Assembly: GCF_900446695.1 (NCBI RefSeq)
Contig: NZ_UAVP01000003.1
Span: 496,001 to 560,000 of the forward strand
Direction of reading: 5' to 3'
DNA: 64,000 nucleotides
From: Capnocytophaga sputigena
Lineage (GTDB): Bacteria > Bacteroidota > Bacteroidia > Flavobacteriales > Flavobacteriaceae
In this document: piece after piece, positions 62,797 to 64,000 of the stretch
How positions within the stretch are numbered: position 1 is the first letter of the stretch
How the letters are laid out: each line of letters begins with the position of its first letter
Position numbers and translations under genes: made by a program
Notes under the pieces: model-generated
The model's input: the letters and a program-made list of their open reading frames with translations, nothing else
Database searches by the model: none
What the model was told of the DNA's origin: nothing

Positions 62797-64000
62797 TTAT
62801 TTTTTGAGATATAACCAGCCTACTTCAGATTGTTTATTATTATTCTGATCGTAGTATTCGATTACGTAATAATAAGTACCTTGAGGAAGTTTATTAGGAG
62901 CTTCCACTGTTACACGACCGTCGGAAATTCCTTTAAACACACGGGTTACGTTGTCATAACCACTCACTTCAAATACTTTTACACCCCAACGGTTGTAGAT
63001 ACGTACCACATTGTTTGGATAGTTTTCTATACCACCAATATGGAAGTAGTCGTTTTTACCATCACCATCTACAGACATACCGTTGTAAGGTACGATTTTA
63101 TTGACTATATCTACCGTTACAGTAGCAGAGCTACATCCTGCGGAGTTACAGATTTCGTATACAAAGGTATCAGTTCCTGCAAAGCCTGTGTGAGGTCTGT
63201 ATTCTACCGTATTATCAGCATTTACAACTACTGTACCATTCGCTGGAGAAGTTACTACATTAGGAGTAGTTGCTCCGTTGAGGGTATCGTTCGCTAACAC
63301 GGCAATATTTATAGGCGTATTCATAGCTGTAGAAGCTCTATCGTCTACTGCTATTGGCAATGCGGTAGGAGTAACTGTTCCTACTACTGTTACTACCAAG
63401 GTTTGTGTACCTGTACAGTTGGTTGGGTTCAACACCTCACAATAGCTGTAAGTAATCGTATAAGTACCTGCTGGGGTATTACCTGGGATGGTTACCTCGC
63501 CGGTATTTGGATCAAGCGTTGGCTTGTTACCTGGTGTGTTTGGATTGGTAACCGTTAATGTTACATTTCCTCCCACGCCTACTGTTGGCGTTACAATTCC
63601 GCCTATCTTATCATTGTTTAAGATATTTGGTATTGTTTGAGTTGCTGTACTTGGCGTTACTGTTAAGGTTTCTGGGGTTACCGTAATAGTCGGTGTGCCT
63701 ACCTTAATCTCTGCTGTTGCTGTTCTACAGTTACTGCTTGGATTAAGTGTTTCACACTCTTTATAAGTAATCGTATAAATACCTGCTGGGGTATTAGCTG
63801 GGATAGTTACTTTACCATCGTTAGGATTCAAAGTCGGTACATTAGTTCCTGATCTGACTGGAGTTGCTCCCGTTACATTGGTAATCGTTACCGTACCTCC
63901 TACTCCTGCTGTTGGTTTAGCACCATTGAGTCGGTCGTTATCAAGTATACTGATTGTAGTTTGAGTTCTTAAACCATCTGGTACTGTAAAGCTATCGTCT
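62797..64000 (-). CDS. T9SS type B sorting-domain protein with Ig-like repeats, 5' end outside window
   Basis: The minus-strand frame stays open to the window edge (about 400 residues visible), so the ATG at 63831 is an internal Met and not the start. Two near-identical Ig-like modules are visible, each with an N-D-x-L/I-x-G opening, PT.GVGG.VT, then TIPANTPAG.YTITY and C..LNPS.C. A third, cadherin/Big_9-like module follows (VLANDTLNG to VEYRPHTGFAGTDTFVYEICN). The protein ends in a gliding-motility-associated C-terminal domain (NGMSVDGDGKNDYF, VRIYNRWGVKVFEV, LPQGTYYYVIEYYD). It is therefore a secreted, surface-attached or released protein of the T9SS. Total length is unknown. Confidence 0.9.
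   Translation of the reverse strand, partial: DDSFTVPDGLRTQTTISILDNDRLNGAKPTAGVGGTVTITNVTGATPVRSGTNVPTLNPNDGKVTIPANTPAGIYTITYKECETLNPSSNCRTATAEIKVGTPTITVTPETLTVTPSTATQTIPNILNNDKIGGIVTPTVGVGGNVTLTVTNPNTPGNKPTLDPNTGEVTIPGNTPAGTYTITYSYCEVLNPTNCTGTQTLVVTVVGTVTPTALPIAVDDRASTAMNTPINIAVLANDTLNGATTPNVVTSPANGTVVVNADNTVEYRPHTGFAGTDTFVYEICNSAGCSSATVTVDIVNKIVPYNGMSVDGDGKNDYFHIGGIENYPNNVVRIYNRWGVKVFEVSGYDNVTRVFKGISDGRVTVEAPNKLPQGTYYYVIEYYDQNNNKQSEVGWLYLKK

Overview
The window looks like chromosomal DNA of a gliding Bacteroidota of the class Flavobacteriia, most likely Capnocytophaga or a close relative (inference). Four things support this: AT-rich spacers, promoters of the Bacteroidota type (TTG, 19-20 bases, TAnnTTTG) in front of most transcription units, a PorP/SprF-type protein, and three proteins ending in the gliding-motility-associated (type B) sorting domain of the type IX secretion system (T9SS). 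No phage, insertion sequence, CRISPR array or integrase gene is visible.

Layout. 1-2232: a PorP/SprF-like outer-membrane protein and a truncated TPR/PD40 envelope protein. 2502-6549: housekeeping genes on the minus strand (LUD-domain protein, cdsA, dapF, GNAT, then glyA with its own promoter). 6729-7995: a DUF2520 oxidoreductase-like gene overlapping a KdsC-type phosphatase. 8114-11793: a minus-strand cluster of DcuA-type transporter, periplasmic L-asparaginase and a porin, which reads as an asparagine/aspartate/fumarate module. 11936-23803: a 3955-residue secreted SprB-repeat adhesin. 24141-30952: a plus-strand sugar cluster (nucleotidyltransferase, NahK-like kinase, secreted alpha/beta hydrolase, galK, galM, class II galT). 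31000-34540: a DUF5686 outer-membrane protein and an acyl-CoA reductase. 34725-35232: two identical tRNA-Glu genes and rpsT. 35319-36440: a lipoprotein. 36538-52722: a 5394-residue SprB-like giant adhesin. 52983-58781: sucA and sucB, separated by an orphan double plug-domain protein, an uncharacterised protein and a cluster of small repeats. 59101-60794: dps, a G-rich minisatellite and pyrB. 60867-62667: a BASS-family transporter and a lipoprotein with a surface-export-like signal. 62797-64000: the C-terminal part of a third T9SS type B substrate with Ig-like repeats.

How the parts fit. Just over half of the sequence encodes secreted repeat adhesins, as expected for a gliding, host-associated flavobacterium. 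The sugar cluster would feed galactose, and possibly N-acetylhexosamines from host glycans, into metabolism. The dcuA-ansB-porin cluster would turn asparagine into aspartate for anaerobic fumarate respiration.

The most notable observations are a composite SprB plus jelly-roll-like module shared by the two giant adhesins, an 18-bp G-rich minisatellite abutting the pyrB promoter, a palindromic repeat that supplies the stop codon of sucA, several families of dispersed intergenic hairpins, and the NahK-containing galactose cluster. I saw no clear undescribed defence or mobile system.
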